Positions 15,541 to 26,161 of a DNA stretch of 64,000 nt are shown one piece after another. The translations under genes were made by a program, and so were the position numbers. Each line of letters starts with the position of its first letter. Within the stretch, counting starts at the first letter, position 1. Under the pieces are notes generated by a model. It saw only the letters and a list, made by a program, of their open reading frames with translations, searched no databases and was not told the origin of the DNA. Source of the stretch: Nitrosophilus kaiyonis (GTDB taxonomy: Bacteria; Campylobacterota; Campylobacteria; Campylobacterales; Nitratiruptoraceae); contig NZ_AP025696.1 of the NCBI RefSeq assembly GCF_027943725.1, forward strand, positions 1,465,501-1,529,500, read 5' to 3'.

Positions 15541-16803
15541 ATGGATTATCTTCAAATAGAAGGTGGTAAAAAATTAAGTGGAACTGTTGAAATATCTGGA
15601 GCTAAAAATGCTGCACTTCCTCTTATAGCATCAACAATTCTATCAAAAAATGTAGTAAATATTTCCAATATTCCTAATGTTAAAGATATAAGAACTCTTT
15701 TAAATCTACTCAATATTTTAGGTGCAAACTTTTGGTATGAAAAAAATAGAGCAAAAATTGATACCTCCTTTATAACTAGCACCACAGCAGTTTATGATAT
15801 TGTTAGAACAATGAGAGCCTCTATTCTTGTTCTTGGGCCTTTGCTTGCAAGGTTTGGTCATTGTGAAGTAAGTTTGCCTGGCGGTTGCGCAATAGGCCAA
15901 AGACCAATAGATCTACATTTGAAAGCTTTGAGTTTAATGGGTGCTGAAATAGAGATAAAAAATGGTTATGTATTAACAAAAGCAAAAAAAGCTCTTAAAG
16001 GGACACATATAATATTTGACAAAATAACAGTTACAGGAACTGAAAATATTGTAATGGCCGCAGCTTTGGCAAAAGGAACTACAACTATTGTAAATGCTGC
16101 TAAAGAGCCAGAAGTTATTCAACTTTGTGAAGTTTTAAAAAAGAGCGGAGTTGATATAGAAGGAATTGGTACAGATGAGCTAAAAATTGTTGGGACTGAC
16201 AGAGAACTTCTTAATTTTGAAGATTTTAGTGTTATACCAGATAGAATTGAGGCTGGAACTTATCTTTGTGCTGGAGCGATAACAAATTCTAAGATAACAA
16301 TAAAAAAATGTGATCCAAATCATATGGATGCAATATTAACAAAATTTACCCAGATGGGCTTTGATTTAAAAATAAAAGATAATGAAATTACAATATTGCC
16401 TGCAAAAAAAATTTATCCTATAGAGATAATAACATCTGAATATCCAGGCTTTCCAACTGATATGCAAGCTCAATTTATGGCTCTATCCCTAAAAGCAGAT
16501 GGTACATCAATAATTGAAGAGAGACTTTTTGAAAATAGATTTATGCATGTTAGTGAACTTATGAGATTTGGAGCAAATATACATCTAAAGGGAAATATTG
16601 CAACAATTAATGGTCCTTGTAAGCTTTATGGGGCTGATGTGATGGCAACTGATTTAAGAGCTAGTAGTGCTTTAGTATTAGCTGGATTAACAGCTAAAGG
16701 AACAACAAAAGTGCATAGGATTTATCATCTTGATAGAGGTTATGAAAATCTTGAGAAAAAACTTAAAAATCTTGGAGCATCTATAGAGAGATTAAAAGAA
16801 TAG
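15541..16803 (+). CDS. murA: UDP-N-acetylglucosamine 1-carboxyvinyltransferase
   Basis: MurA transfers enolpyruvate from PEP to UDP-GlcNAc, the first committed step of peptidoglycan synthesis, in the cytoplasm. The 420-residue length is standard. The active-site loop [13 protein letters not shown] has the nucleophile Cys116, so the enzyme should be fosfomycin-sensitive by family knowledge. Lys22 in [10 protein letters not shown] and the late [13 protein letters not shown] motif are present. AAAGG precedes the ATG. The gene is transcribed alone and overlaps the converging GGDEF-EAL gene by 12 bases. Confidence 0.96.
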   Translation: MDYLQIEGGKKLSGTVEISGAKNAALPLIASTILSKNVVNISNIPNVKDIRTLLNLLNILGANFWYEKNRAKIDTSFITSTTAVYDIVRTMRASILVLGPLLARFGHCEVSLPGGCAIGQRPIDLHLKALSLMGAEIEIKNGYVLTKAKKALKGTHIIFDKITVTGTENIVMAAALAKGTTTIVNAAKEPEVIQLCEVLKKSGVDIEGIGTDELKIVGTDRELLNFEDFSVIPDRIEAGTYLCAGAITNSKITIKKCDPNHMDAILTKFTQMGFDLKIKDNEITILPAKKIYPIEIITSEYPGFPTDMQAQFMALSLKADGTSIIEERLFENRFMHVSELMRFGANIHLKGNIATINGPCKLYGADVMATDLRASSALVLAGLTAKGTTKVHRIYHLDRGYENLEKKLKNLGASIERLKE

Positions 16804-19029
16804 TCTAACAAACTTTTCAAATTCAACAGGTTTACTAAAATGGTATCCTTGAAAATAATCAATTCCCATCTTTTTTAGAGCATTAAATTGCTCTTTTGTT
16901 TCAACTCCCTCTGCAATAGTTTTTAAATTCATACTTTTTGCCATATTTACTATGGTATTAACAATAACATAATCATTATTATCTATTAGCATATCTCTAA
17001 TAAAACTTCTATCTATCTTTAAATAATTAACATTAAGTTTTTTTAGATATTGCAAAGAGGAATAACCTGTACCAAAATCATCTATACTTAGTTCTATTCC
17101 ATATTTTTTATTTAATATTGAAATTATCTCAACTGCTTTATCTATATTTTTTATAAATACCTGTTCTGTAATTTCAAGATTTAGATATTTATAAAAATCT
17201 GAACTATTTATAATTTTTATCAATCTATCTATCAATTGATCGCTGTAAATATCATATCCAGATATATTTACACCAATTGGAATTTTTTTAGGAATTTTAT
17301 GAAAAGCATTTTTTGCTAATCTTAATACTTCGTTGGTTATATCTTGAAGCATATTAAACTCAGTAGCAACATCTAAAAATTCATTTGGATATATAAGCCC
17401 TTTTTTTGGATGTTTCCATCTTATCAGAGCTTCTGCTCCAACAATTTTTTTATTTTTATCAAATTGAGGCTGAAAATATAGAATAAACTGTTTTTCTTTT
17501 AAAGCAATCTCTAAATCTTTTTTTATTTCATAAATTCTATCTATCTCTTCTTTCAATTTCAAATCGTAAACTTTGATACTGTTTTTAGACTCTTTTTTTA
17601 TTTTATACATTGCACTATCTGCAAACTTTAAAATATCATAAACATTTTTTATATGTTCATCTATTACTACAATTCCAATACTTACAGTTGAATTTACAAT
17701 GTGTCCTTTTATTTCAATTGATTTTGATATCTCTTTAGAGATTCTACTTGCAATTTCAACAGCTTCTTTTAAAGCTATATGTTTATTATCGGAAATATTT
17801 TGCAACAATATACCAAATTCATCTCCACCAATTCTTGATGCAATATCTATATCTCTTATAGATTTTTTTAAAATATCGGCTACACTTTTTAGATAAATAT
17901 CTCCAATATTGTGACCTAAAGAATCATTTATATCTTTAAAATTATCAATATCTATATATAAAAAAACACTATAAACTTTTTCTCTTTTTAATCTATTAAT
18001 AGCTAATTTTATATTTTCAAATAGAATTGCTCTTTTGGTAAGTTTTGTAAGTTCATCATAATAAGCAAGCCTTTCTATCTGTTTTTGTGACTTTTTTAAT
18101 TTTGTTAAGTCAATAACTACCCCTACCCCTTCGATAACTTTATTGTTTAACTCAACAAAAGAGGTGTAAAGTTCAATAAAAAAATCTTTTTTTGAAAATG
18201 TTGATTTATACTCTCCTCTATAAAAGCCATTTTTCTTTCTAAAAACATATTTAAGTGCAGGAATAATCCTTTTATCTATTAATTTGTTCATATTTAAACC
18301 GATTAATGTATTCTTATTTACATTAAGAGTTTGTGAAAAATAGTTATTACAATCAATTAAATTTAATTTATCATTATAAAAAAATATACCTATTGGAATA
18401 TTATTAAACAGGTGAAAGAAACGCTGATTTTGAACATTTAACTCTTTTGATTTATTTAAATAATCTATTTTCAATTTAATTACCTCTAAATAATGCTTAT
18501 AAGTTTTTAAAGAAATTTTTAAAATCATTAAAAGATACATTATTAAAATAATAGCCATTAATTTATATATTTCATTGCTTAAAATAAAAAATTTAATTGC
18601 AGGGGGCAAAATTAGCCCTATTTGAAAAAGAGTAAGAGCAACTCTTGAATATGAAAGTGAAGATATTCCACCAGCACTAATTCCAGCAATTAAAAATATT
18701 AAAAAAGATTGTAAAATCTCACTTTTTGGAAATGCGATAAAAAATATTGAAGAAAATACTATTGAAGATAAAAAAGTCAAAAATATAAAAGACTTAAAAA
18801 ATTTAGTGTAATTTTTAGAGTGAAAATATTCTTTTTTTAATAAAAGTCTTATTATGTTAATAATTAAAATTAAAAAAAACCAATAAATTACAATCTCTTT
18901 TTTTTCGTAAAAATATAAAACTATAGCAGCAATAAAAGATAAGATAACAAGAGAAGGCAGAGAATATTTTAAATTTAGAAAAAGCTCATCTAATTGCTCT
19001 TTAAAAATTTTTTCTTTAAACAAAATCAA
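16792..19029 (-). CDS. Membrane PAS-GGDEF-EAL c-di-GMP protein
   Basis: A 745-residue sensor of cyclic di-GMP metabolism. About six membrane helices fill residues 20-175. A PAS-like domain follows (about 200-310), then GGDEF (315-490) with an intact GGDEF at 401-405 and an RDID inhibitory site at 392-395, then EAL (505-745) with EAL at 533-535 and [10 protein letters not shown]. Both enzymatic halves look intact, so it could make and break c-di-GMP. The membrane region is not one I can assign to a named MASE type. The likely start is TTG 19029 with an AAAGAG close by; a TTG two codons later has better spacing. Confidence 0.88.
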   Translation of the reverse strand: MILFKEKIFKEQLDELFLNLKYSLPSLVILSFIAAIVLYFYEKKEIVIYWFFLILIINIIRLLLKKEYFHSKNYTKFFKSFIFLTFLSSIVFSSIFFIAFPKSEILQSFLIFLIAGISAGGISSLSYSRVALTLFQIGLILPPAIKFFILSNEIYKLMAIILIMYLLMILKISLKTYKHYLEVIKLKIDYLNKSKELNVQNQRFFHLFNNIPIGIFFYNDKLNLIDCNNYFSQTLNVNKNTLIGLNMNKLIDKRIIPALKYVFRKKNGFYRGEYKSTFSKKDFFIELYTSFVELNNKVIEGVGVVIDLTKLKKSQKQIERLAYYDELTKLTKRAILFENIKLAINRLKREKVYSVFLYIDIDNFKDINDSLGHNIGDIYLKSVADILKKSIRDIDIASRIGGDEFGILLQNISDNKHIALKEAVEIASRISKEISKSIEIKGHIVNSTVSIGIVVIDEHIKNVYDILKFADSAMYKIKKESKNSIKVYDLKLKEEIDRIYEIKKDLEIALKEKQFILYFQPQFDKNKKIVGAEALIRWKHPKKGLIYPNEFLDVATEFNMLQDITNEVLRLAKNAFHKIPKKIPIGVNISGYDIYSDQLIDRLIKIINSSDFYKYLNLEITEQVFIKNIDKAVEIISILNKKYGIELSIDDFGTGYSSLQYLKKLNVNYLKIDRSFIRDMLIDNNDYVIVNTIVNMAKSMNLKTIAEGVETKEQFNALKKMGIDYFQGYHFSKPVEFEKFVRLFF

Positions 19030-19051
19030 ACTCTTTTATTTTAAATTAAAT

Positions 19052-19078
19052 CATAATTCTTACGAAGCTTGAATTATG
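19052..19078 (-). terminator. Possible terminator after hspR
   Basis: CATAATTC (19052-19059) and GAATTATG (19071-19078) can form an 8-bp stem with an 11-base loop, just after the hspR stop. On the minus strand it is followed by ATTTAATTT. The stem is AT-rich, so as a terminator it is weak; it could also be part of the promoter region of the GGDEF-EAL gene that follows. Confidence 0.35.
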
Positions 19079-19087
19079 CCAAAATTT

Positions 19088-19465
19088 TTAATCTTCATCA
19101 AAAATAATTATTTCATAATTGTTTTTTCTTTGAACAACTGCCCTATTCTTTGGTACATAACCTTGAGATTTGCACTCATTTAATTCTTCTCTTAACTCTT
19201 CTATCTCTTTTTCCATCTCATTAATCTGCTCTTTTAATCTTAAAATTATATCTACTCCTGCTAAGTTAACGCCAAGCTCTCTTGTAAGTCTTAATATCAT
19301 TTTAATTCTATCTATGTCTCTTTGAGAATAGAGTCTCATTTTCCCTTCGGTTCTTGAAGGAGCAATTAATCCTTCTCTCTCATATTGTCTAAGAGTTTGT
19401 GGATGTATATTTAAAACTTTTGCAACAACACTTATCAAAAACACTGGTTCATCATATCCGTACAT
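19088..19465 (-). CDS. hspR: Heat shock repressor HspR (MerR family)
   Basis: A 125-residue MerR-type regulator. The winged helix-turn-helix is clear: FLISVVAKVLNIHPQTLRQY, REGLIAPSRTEGKMRLYSQR, then a coiled coil (EQINEMEKEIEELREELN). This is HspR, which represses chaperone genes and in Helicobacter works with DnaK/CbpA-type partners. It follows cbpA in the classic order and its start overlaps the cbpA stop (TAATG), with AGGAGGTGA as ribosome site. A canonical HAIR operator (CTTGAGT-N7-ACTCAAG) was not found upstream of cbpA here. Confidence 0.93.
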   Translation of the reverse strand: MYGYDEPVFLISVVAKVLNIHPQTLRQYEREGLIAPSRTEGKMRLYSQRDIDRIKMILRLTRELGVNLAGVDIILRLKEQINEMEKEIEELREELNECKSQGYVPKNRAVVQRKNNYEIIIFDED

Positions 19466-20337
19466 TATTCACCTCCTGGTAGTCTCTCTTCCATCAATTT
19501 TGCAAGCTCTGGATCAAGCTCTTCTACTTTTGGCAAAATAATATTAGCTTTTAAATAAAGGTCTCCTTTTAATTTTGTTTTTCTGTTTAATACTCCAAGC
19601 CCTTTCACTCTAAATTTTTGTCCACATTTGGTATTTTTTGGAACCTTTAAGGTGATCTCTTTTTCTAAAGTATTTACTTTTATTTTACCACCAAAAAGAG
19701 CAGTTTTTAAAGGAATATCAATTGTTTTATAAAGATTATCTCCTACTCTTTCATATTCTGGATCTGGAGCAACTTCAACTTTTAATAACAGGTCTCCTCG
19801 TCTACCTTGATAAGCTTTACCTTTTCCTCTAATTCTTAGAGTATCGCCATCTTTTAAACCAGCCGGAATTCTCACATCAAAAGTTTCACCATTTATTGTT
19901 ATTGAATGAACTCCTCCCAAAATTGCAGTTCTAAAAGGAATAGTTATTTTTGCATGAATATCTAAATCTGGCTGTGCAAACTCTTCAAATCCACCAAATC
20001 CAAATCCACCTGCTCTTTCAAAACCACCAAAACCACCACCAAAAATATTTCTTAATATCTCATCTAAATCCACGCCACCTTGAAAATTTTGTTGTGCAAA
20101 ATCGTGGAAATTTTGGCCACCAAACATTGAGTCACCAAATTGATCATACTGCTTTCTCTTCTCAGGATCACTTAAAATCTCATAAGCTGCATTTATCTCT
20201 TTAAATTTCTCTTCGCATTCAGGATCTTTACAAATATCTGGATGATATTTTCTTGCTAGTTTTCTATAAGCTTTTTTTATCTCATCAGCAGAAGCATTAG
20301 GGCTTACTCCTAAAGTATCATATAAACTTTTACTCAA
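19465..20337 (-). CDS. cbpA: Curved-DNA-binding/DnaJ-like co-chaperone CbpA
   Basis: A 290-residue J-domain protein. The J domain (residues 1-70) holds the DnaK-stimulating HPD in [12 protein letters not shown] Gly/Phe-rich stretch follows (about 75-125), then the two-part DnaJ C-terminal substrate-binding domain (from about 130), without the cysteine zinc-finger of full DnaJ. This is the CbpA architecture. The start is the TTG at 20337 after GGAGGG. It is the first gene of the cbpA-hspR pair, under a good sigma70-type promoter at 20369-20398, and is expected to be heat-induced through HspR. Confidence 0.92.
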   Translation of the reverse strand: MSKSLYDTLGVSPNASADEIKKAYRKLARKYHPDICKDPECEEKFKEINAAYEILSDPEKRKQYDQFGDSMFGGQNFHDFAQQNFQGGVDLDEILRNIFGGGFGGFERAGGFGFGGFEEFAQPDLDIHAKITIPFRTAILGGVHSITINGETFDVRIPAGLKDGDTLRIRGKGKAYQGRRGDLLLKVEVAPDPEYERVGDNLYKTIDIPLKTALFGGKIKVNTLEKEITLKVPKNTKCGQKFRVKGLGVLNRKTKLKGDLYLKANIILPKVEELDPELAKLMEERLPGGE

Positions 20338-20368
20338 TTTTGCCCTCCATAATCTTTTTGTTACAATA

Positions 20369-20398
20369 ATTATATCACAAAAGTTTAGTCTTAGTCAA
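20369..20398 (-). promoter_or_regulatory. Sigma70-type promoter of cbpA-hspR
   Basis: On the minus strand TTGACT (complement of 20393-20398) and TATAAT (complement of 20369-20374) are 18 bases apart, a near-consensus housekeeping promoter 32 bases upstream of the cbpA start. An imperfect inverted repeat, CTTTTTGT (20354-20361) and ACAAAAG (20377-20383), surrounds the -10 box and could be a repressor site. No perfect HspR HAIR site is seen. Confidence 0.6.
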
Positions 20399-20749
20399 TC
20401 AACTATTTTTATAAAAATATACCCAACTATTAACTATTTTTCTATTTATATTTACACAATATTTTTCTCTTTTATATTCATAATTTTTTAGATTAAATTT
20501 TGATGCATCTTCATATTTATCAAGAATTTTAAAAACCTTTTTAGGATTTTTTATCAGATATAACTCTCCCTTTACTCTATTTTTGAAATATAAAGATTTT
20601 TTAACCCCAGGATACCATGAAATTTGAAAAATTTCTCCTTTTATATAGCCAGGACCGATAAATTTAGAATATTTTCTTAGAAATTTTGAGTATCTATTAT
20701 TAAATTTACTCATTAAAGTACCATAAACAAAAAGATACTCATATCTCAT
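20399..20749 (-). CDS. Gamma-glutamylcyclotransferase (GGCT/AIG2-like) family protein
   Basis: A 116-residue protein with the fold-defining YLFVYGTLMS at residues 5-14 and a conserved Glu in LDKYED (about residue 81), the catalytic acid of gamma-glutamylcyclotransferases. The family cyclises gamma-glutamyl amines or amino acids to 5-oxoproline; bacterial members are often of unknown substrate. It starts 11 bases inside the end of the upstream amidohydrolase gene, so the two are translated together. Confidence 0.85.
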   Translation of the reverse strand: MRYEYLFVYGTLMSKFNNRYSKFLRKYSKFIGPGYIKGEIFQISWYPGVKKSLYFKNRVKGELYLIKNPKKVFKILDKYEDASKFNLKNYEYKREKYCVNINRKIVNSWVYFYKNS

Positions 20750-21947
20750 TTTTTAATATCTCACCTTCCCCTATTACAACTTTTGGAAATGCACCAAGAT
20801 AATATGGGTCTTTATTCCAAACGAGTAAACTTGCCCATTTGCCAACTTCTATACTGCCTAAAATATTTTCTATTTTTAATATTTTTGCACTATTAATTGT
20901 AATAAGCTTTAAAGCCTCTACTTCATCCATTCCTTGAATTAAAAAATATTTGAGTAAATCTCTTAAATTATGGATATTTATAACTGGATGGTCAGTCATA
21001 AGAGCAAAGTTTGCATTTGATTTTATAAGAGATTTTACATTTTTGTAGCTGTAATTTTTAAGCTCTGTTTTATAACCTAAACTTCCAATAGGTCCATAAA
21101 TTATATCTATATCATTTTTTCTTAATAAATTAAAAATCTCTATATCATTTACATCAATGGTATGTTCAGCTGTAACTCTTAAATTGTATCTTTTTTTCAA
21201 ATTTATTAGATATATAATATCATCAATTTTGTGAACATGAACCTTTGCAATTTTTTCACCTTTTAAAAGCTTTAAAAACTCTCTATCTTCTTTAGAGAAT
21301 GTTAACTCATACTCTTTTTTTATAAAATCTTTTTCGATTTTTTTCTCTTTTTGGGATATATTTTTTTTATTTAATTCGTATAAAGATTTTTCATATTTTA
21401 ATTTAGCATCTTTTTCTTTTTTTAAAATCTCATCAAATTTTTTTTCAAGAAGGGCATAAGCGCCCATTCTTGTATTGGGTCTTTCTCCTCTCCAAGAAGT
21501 TGTAGACCTTGGATTAAAACCAAGAGCCATTTTATAGCCATAATCTTTTATCTCGATATCTTTTATATTTTTTGAAAAATTTCTAATTATTTTTGCTTTT
21601 CCACCTATTAAGTTTCCACTTCCTGGAACAACGCAGCTATATAAAACTCCAAAATCAACAGCATTTTTAAAAGATTCATCATCAGTATAGATTGAGTTTA
21701 TAGGATCATTTAAAATTTGAAATTGACTAAGCTGCTCATTTCCTTCGCTCTCACTTGAGGGCTCCCCTTCTCTAAACATCCCGATATGGTTATGAGCATC
21801 AATAAATGCAGGGGTAACAACCCCTTCAAAATCATATTTTGATTTTTTACTTTTAAATATATCAACTATTTTATTATCTTCTATTTTTATAAATAAATTT
21901 TTGTTTTTTGTAAAACCATCATATAAAGTTGTTGCCTTTATTATCAT
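20739..21947 (-). CDS. Amidohydrolase family protein (imidazolonepropionase-like)
   Basis: A 402-residue metal-dependent amidohydrolase. The metal-binding HxH is in FIDAHNHIGM (His52, His54). Further His residues fall in KVHVHKID and TAEHTID, and the late metal/catalytic Asp in LMTDHPVIN. The C-terminal beta domain ends GKWASLLVWNKDP, typical of imidazolonepropionase-like members. A charged Lys/Glu-rich insertion (about residues 175-215) is unusual. The substrate cannot be named. GGAGAAATA precedes the ATG, which shares one base with the htpG stop. Confidence 0.82.
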   Translation of the reverse strand: MIIKATTLYDGFTKNKNLFIKIEDNKIVDIFKSKKSKYDFEGVVTPAFIDAHNHIGMFREGEPSSESEGNEQLSQFQILNDPINSIYTDDESFKNAVDFGVLYSCVVPGSGNLIGGKAKIIRNFSKNIKDIEIKDYGYKMALGFNPRSTTSWRGERPNTRMGAYALLEKKFDEILKKEKDAKLKYEKSLYELNKKNISQKEKKIEKDFIKKEYELTFSKEDREFLKLLKGEKIAKVHVHKIDDIIYLINLKKRYNLRVTAEHTIDVNDIEIFNLLRKNDIDIIYGPIGSLGYKTELKNYSYKNVKSLIKSNANFALMTDHPVINIHNLRDLLKYFLIQGMDEVEALKLITINSAKILKIENILGSIEVGKWASLLVWNKDPYYLGAFPKVVIGEGEILKNEI

Positions 21948-23761
21948 TATTTCTCCAAAGCTTTCTTAATTAATTTATTTAGTGAATTACTAAATTCACT
22001 AATATTTTTTATATCCATACCTTCTAACATTCTTGCTTCGTTAAAAATTACAATAGCTATATCTTTAGCCAAACTAAAATCATTTTTCAAAACCATTTTT
22101 GAAAAAATCTCATGATTTGGATTGATTTCAAGTATCGCTTTTGGCTCTGGTATATCAAAATTTCCCACCTGTCTCATCATTTGATATGTCTGAAATTCTG
22201 GATCATTTTTATCAAAAACTAAACATGCTGGATTTTCTGTTAATCTTGAAGTAATTTTTACATCTTTGACTTCATCTTTTAAACTATCTTTTATTGCTTT
22301 TACTAAATCTTTGTATTTTTCCTCATCAATTTTAATTTCACCAAAATCCTCATCAACTTCTGTACTACTAATTGATTTTAATTTTTTATCTTTATATTCA
22401 TTAATTGATGGAATAACAAAACTATCTATTTCATCATTAAATAATATTACTTCAAAATCCTCTTTTTTAAATCTATCAAGAAGCGGAGAGTTTTTAAGCT
22501 CCTTTTCTCCCACTAAATAATAGATAGATTTTTGATTATCTTTCATCCTATTTATATATGTTTTAAAATCGATATATTCATCGCTTTTCGATGTTTTAAA
22601 CATGATTAGATCAAGCAGTAAATCTTTATTTTCATAATCGCTTAAAAGCCCCTCTTTTAAGACTTTTCCAAAAAGCTCCCAAAATTTTATATATTTATCT
22701 TTATCTTTTTCTTTAAGTTTTTTTAGCTCATTTAATATTTTCTTTACAGAAGCTTTTTTTATTTTTGATAAAACTATATTGTGTTGTAGCATCTCTCTAC
22801 TAATATTTAATGGAAGATCTTCTGAATCTATAATACCTCTTATAAATCGCAAATATATTGGAATTAACTCTTTATCCTCCATTATAAAAACATTTTTTAC
22901 ATACAGTTTAACTCCCGGTTCAAAATCCGCTCTAAAAAGATCAAATGGTCTAACTGATGGGATATAAAATAGAGTGGTATATTCTAAAGTTCCTTCTGCT
23001 TTTGTATGAATCCAATATAGTGGATCACTATTATCATGAGATATTGTTTTATAAAACTCTATATACTCTTCATCTTTTATCTCTGATTTATTAAGTTTCC
23101 AAAGGGCACTTGCTTTGTTTATCTGCTCCTCTTTGTCACCCTTTTTTAAAAATATCTTATATGGAATATGGTCGCTATATTTTTTTACTATATCTTTTAT
23201 TCTCCACTCATCTAAAAACTCTTTGTTTTCATCATTTACATATAAAATTACATCTGTCCCTTGAGAATCTTTTTTAGCTTCATCAATTTCAAACTCATCT
23301 TTTGCACTACTCCTCCAAATCCATGCCTTTTCATCACCAGCTTTTTTTGATACTACTTCTACCCTATCTGCAACCATAAATGCACTATAAAAACCTACAC
23401 CAAATTGACCGATAAGTTTTGCATCCTTTTTAGCATCCCCACTTAAATTTTCTAAAAACTTTTTTGTTCCGCTTTTTGCTATTGTTCCAAGATTTTCAAC
23501 CAAATCAACATCATCCATTCCTATTCCATTATCACTTATAATCAATCTTTTTTCTATCTCATCGATAGTTATTGTGATTTTTGGCTCAAATACAAAATCT
23601 TTAAATTTTTCATCCTTTAATCTTAAAAGATTTAATTTATCAATAGCATCATTTGCATTTGAAATAAGCTCTCTTAAAAAAATCTCTTTATTTGAATATA
23701 ATGAGTGGATCATTAAATGTAATAACTTACTTACCTCTGCTTCAAAATGGTGTTTAGCCAT
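21947..23761 (-). CDS. htpG: Chaperone protein HtpG (Hsp90)
   Basis: A 604-residue bacterial Hsp90, a dimeric ATP-dependent chaperone of the cytoplasm. The N-terminal ATPase has ELISNANDAIDKL, DNGIGMD and GQFGVGFYSAFMVAD. The middle domain follows from about residue 220 with PLNISREMLQ. The C-terminal dimerisation domain is present with NPNHEIF. The start has a strong site (AAGGAGG). It lies 97 bases downstream of the nitrite/sulfite reductase gene and overlaps the amidohydrolase start by one base, an unusual operon mix. Confidence 0.96.
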   Translation of the reverse strand: MAKHHFEAEVSKLLHLMIHSLYSNKEIFLRELISNANDAIDKLNLLRLKDEKFKDFVFEPKITITIDEIEKRLIISDNGIGMDDVDLVENLGTIAKSGTKKFLENLSGDAKKDAKLIGQFGVGFYSAFMVADRVEVVSKKAGDEKAWIWRSSAKDEFEIDEAKKDSQGTDVILYVNDENKEFLDEWRIKDIVKKYSDHIPYKIFLKKGDKEEQINKASALWKLNKSEIKDEEYIEFYKTISHDNSDPLYWIHTKAEGTLEYTTLFYIPSVRPFDLFRADFEPGVKLYVKNVFIMEDKELIPIYLRFIRGIIDSEDLPLNISREMLQHNIVLSKIKKASVKKILNELKKLKEKDKDKYIKFWELFGKVLKEGLLSDYENKDLLLDLIMFKTSKSDEYIDFKTYINRMKDNQKSIYYLVGEKELKNSPLLDRFKKEDFEVILFNDEIDSFVIPSINEYKDKKLKSISSTEVDEDFGEIKIDEEKYKDLVKAIKDSLKDEVKDVKITSRLTENPACLVFDKNDPEFQTYQMMRQVGNFDIPEPKAILEINPNHEIFSKMVLKNDFSLAKDIAIVIFNEARMLEGMDIKNISEFSNSLNKLIKKALEK

Positions 23762-23857
23762 TTTGCCTCCTTGAAAATTTTTTTATTATTATAGCAAAAT
23801 AGTTAATAAAGTTGAGTTTATTTATGTAAGATTTAATGAGTTTAGAAGAATAAAAAT

Positions 23858-25423
23858 TTATTGAGAAAAAGCCTCTTTTTCCAAATTTTTCAATTTTTCA
23901 AAAATCTTTTCATCATCTGGTAGTTTTTCTATTTTTTCATTTCTTAGTTTAGATAAAATCATATAAGCAATTTCTTGCTCATTAAATTTCAAAAGAATAT
24001 TTTTACTATACTCTTCAAATCTTTTATATCCGCTATTTTTAAAATCATCAATTATTATTTTTAAAACATCATTTAATTTTCTAAGTGGTACAGCCCAAAA
24101 AATAAGTCTTGCTGGGATTTCTCCTTTTGTATATAATCCTCCAAGATATAATCTTACTCCTCTTTCTACTTTGCCAAAAAGATTTGTTCTAATTCCAACA
24201 AATCCAATATCAGCCAATATATGTCTTCCACATCCTTTCAAACAGCCACTGTAGCCAACTTTTATCCTGTATCTATTAATTTCTTTTAATATTAAATTAT
24301 GAGACTCCTTTTTTGTATCAAAAAGAGAATAGATACAGTATCTACTTCCTGCGCATACAGTTATATTTTGATTATTTGATAAAGGTTTTATAGAAAAATT
24401 TTTATCACTAAAGCCAATTATATAGATATTTTGATCAACACCTAATCTTATCTCTTTATCTTTTGCTTCTTTTATTAAATTTTCAAATGTTTCAATATCT
24501 ATTTCACCAAAATCTGTTTTAAATCTATATGCAAATTTTTTGTTCTTTAATTCAAACCAATCATCATCTGTTTTAAAATCTTCTGATATTAACTCTCCAC
24601 TACTTTGCAATTTTTTATTATAAAACTCTTCAATCTTTTCTTTAAATCCCTCCATAGATATTTTTTCAATTAAATGAAAAAGTCTAGCTTTTGTTCTATT
24701 TTCTCTTAGACCATATTTTTTATATGCTTTTATTATTGCATCATACATAGGAATGACTTCCTCTTTTTTAACAAAAATATCAGCAGATTTTGCAAACTCT
24801 GTATTTTTCCCGCCCAAATAGATATTAAATCCAAAAACTCCATTCTTTTTAGCTAAAGCAAAGTAGCAATCATTTCCAAAAAAAGAGGAGATATTCTTTA
24901 TATTTGCACTTATTGCAGTATTAAATTTTCTAGGAATCATTCCTATAAATTCAGGGTTTTTTAAAAATAGAGACTGCATTTTCAAAATAATAGGATAAAC
25001 TTCAAAAACACTCTCTTTACCTATTCCATCAAGTGGGTCAGTAATGATATTTCTAAAATTATCGGTTAATGTTTGAAATGTGGTAATTTTATTTTCTTCT
25101 AAATTTTTATGTATTTTTATCACATTTTCTAAAGATAGATTATGAAGCTCAATCTGCGCTCTTGCTGTGATTAAAATCTTTGCTTCATACTTTTTTGCTA
25201 AATGAATAATTTTTAAAAGTGATTCATTTTTTACTCTTCCCCCTGCTATTCTGATTCTTAACATAAATTTTTCAGGATTTAGCTTTGTATTATAGATACC
25301 AAAATTTTTTAAATAAAATCTATCGCTCTCTTTAATATTTTCAATTTTTAAATTATTTATATTTTTGTAATATTCAAAAGGCGATAGCTCTATTTTTAAT
25401 TTTTCAATTTTATTTAATTTCAT
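23858..25423 (-). CDS. Siroheme nitrite/sulfite reductase (assimilatory type)
   Basis: A 521-residue member of the ferredoxin-dependent nitrite/sulfite reductase family. Four cysteines bind the [4Fe-4S]-siroheme pair: VCAGSRYC (about 357 and 363) and SGCLKGCGRH (about 394 and 398). Two ferredoxin-like half-domains precede each core half (ILITARAQIELHNL; RLGVDQNIYIIGF). This enzyme makes six-electron reductions of nitrite to ammonia or sulfite to sulfide. Which one is not clear, because no cys or nir partner genes are adjacent. The ATG at 25423 is preferred over a TTG one codon earlier. It overlaps the DUF72 gene by 14 bases. Confidence 0.85.
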   Translation of the reverse strand: MKLNKIEKLKIELSPFEYYKNINNLKIENIKESDRFYLKNFGIYNTKLNPEKFMLRIRIAGGRVKNESLLKIIHLAKKYEAKILITARAQIELHNLSLENVIKIHKNLEENKITTFQTLTDNFRNIITDPLDGIGKESVFEVYPIILKMQSLFLKNPEFIGMIPRKFNTAISANIKNISSFFGNDCYFALAKKNGVFGFNIYLGGKNTEFAKSADIFVKKEEVIPMYDAIIKAYKKYGLRENRTKARLFHLIEKISMEGFKEKIEEFYNKKLQSSGELISEDFKTDDDWFELKNKKFAYRFKTDFGEIDIETFENLIKEAKDKEIRLGVDQNIYIIGFSDKNFSIKPLSNNQNITVCAGSRYCIYSLFDTKKESHNLILKEINRYRIKVGYSGCLKGCGRHILADIGFVGIRTNLFGKVERGVRLYLGGLYTKGEIPARLIFWAVPLRKLNDVLKIIIDDFKNSGYKRFEEYSKNILLKFNEQEIAYMILSKLRNEKIEKLPDDEKIFEKLKNLEKEAFSQ

Positions 25424-26123
25424 CAAATAGCTCTTTTAATTCTAAAGCGTTTTTTATTGCTGCTCCGCTAGCAGTATTATCAAATATTATAACTGTATCT
25501 TTTGCTTTTGATTTTTTAACAGTTTTTGCAATATTTAAAAGAAAATTTTTATCATATTCACTATAGTAAATTTTTGGAGAGCCGTGTAATCTATAATAAG
25601 AAAAATCTTTCCAACCTCCTGGCTTTTTGTCAAAATCAAATCTACTAGGATCTGCTGCTACAGTAGAAATTTTATAGAATTTCAATAGTTCTTCAGCTTC
25701 TATCCAAGAACTGCTTCTTGCTTCTAATGCTATATAACCATTATATGATTTTCTAAAATTAGAAAAAAATTTTTCAGCAATATTTTCTTCATATTTTAAA
25801 GATGGAGGCAGTTGAACTAAAATAGAAAGAAGCTTGTTATCTAAAATAGATATATATGATAAAAAATCTTGTAAAGAATCAATATCTTGAATCTTTGAAA
25901 TATGTGTTATTTTTTTTGGCATTTTTACACTAAATTTAAAATTTTCTGGTGTGGAGTTAAACCACTTTTCCAAAGTACTTTTTTTAGGCAAAGAGTAAAA
26001 AGTTCTGTTTATCTCTGTTATATTAAAAATTTTTGAATATCTTTCAAGATGAGTTCCCTCATTTGGGAAAAAATTTTTATATTCTTTAGGTATATTCCAT
26101 CCTGCAATGCCAATATATATCAT
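25410..26123 (-). CDS. DUF72 domain-containing protein
   Basis: A 237-residue protein of the DUF72 (YecE-like) family with a TIM-barrel-like fold. Family motifs are visible: IGIAGWNIP at the N-terminus, EINRTFYSLPKKSTLEKW, FKFSVKMPKKITH, LVQLPPSL, ALEARSSSW and FSYYRLHGSP. The biochemical function is unknown for the family. It precedes and overlaps the nitrite/sulfite reductase gene, and follows purH by 38 bases on the same strand. Confidence 0.9.
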   Translation of the reverse strand: MIYIGIAGWNIPKEYKNFFPNEGTHLERYSKIFNITEINRTFYSLPKKSTLEKWFNSTPENFKFSVKMPKKITHISKIQDIDSLQDFLSYISILDNKLLSILVQLPPSLKYEENIAEKFFSNFRKSYNGYIALEARSSSWIEAEELLKFYKISTVAADPSRFDFDKKPGGWKDFSYYRLHGSPKIYYSEYDKNFLLNIAKTVKKSKAKDTVIIFDNTASGAAIKNALELKELFDEIK

Positions 26124-26161
26124 GTTAACTCTTTTTGGCCAAAGAGTAAATCTTTGGCTTT

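Noticed and set aside
19950-20204. Open frame antisense to cbpA
   Set aside because: The His/Gln/Leu-rich product mirrors the Gly/Phe-rich region of CbpA.
20338-20400. Canonical HspR HAIR operator
   Set aside because: CTTGAGT-N7-ACTCAAG was looked for upstream of cbpA on both strands and is absent.
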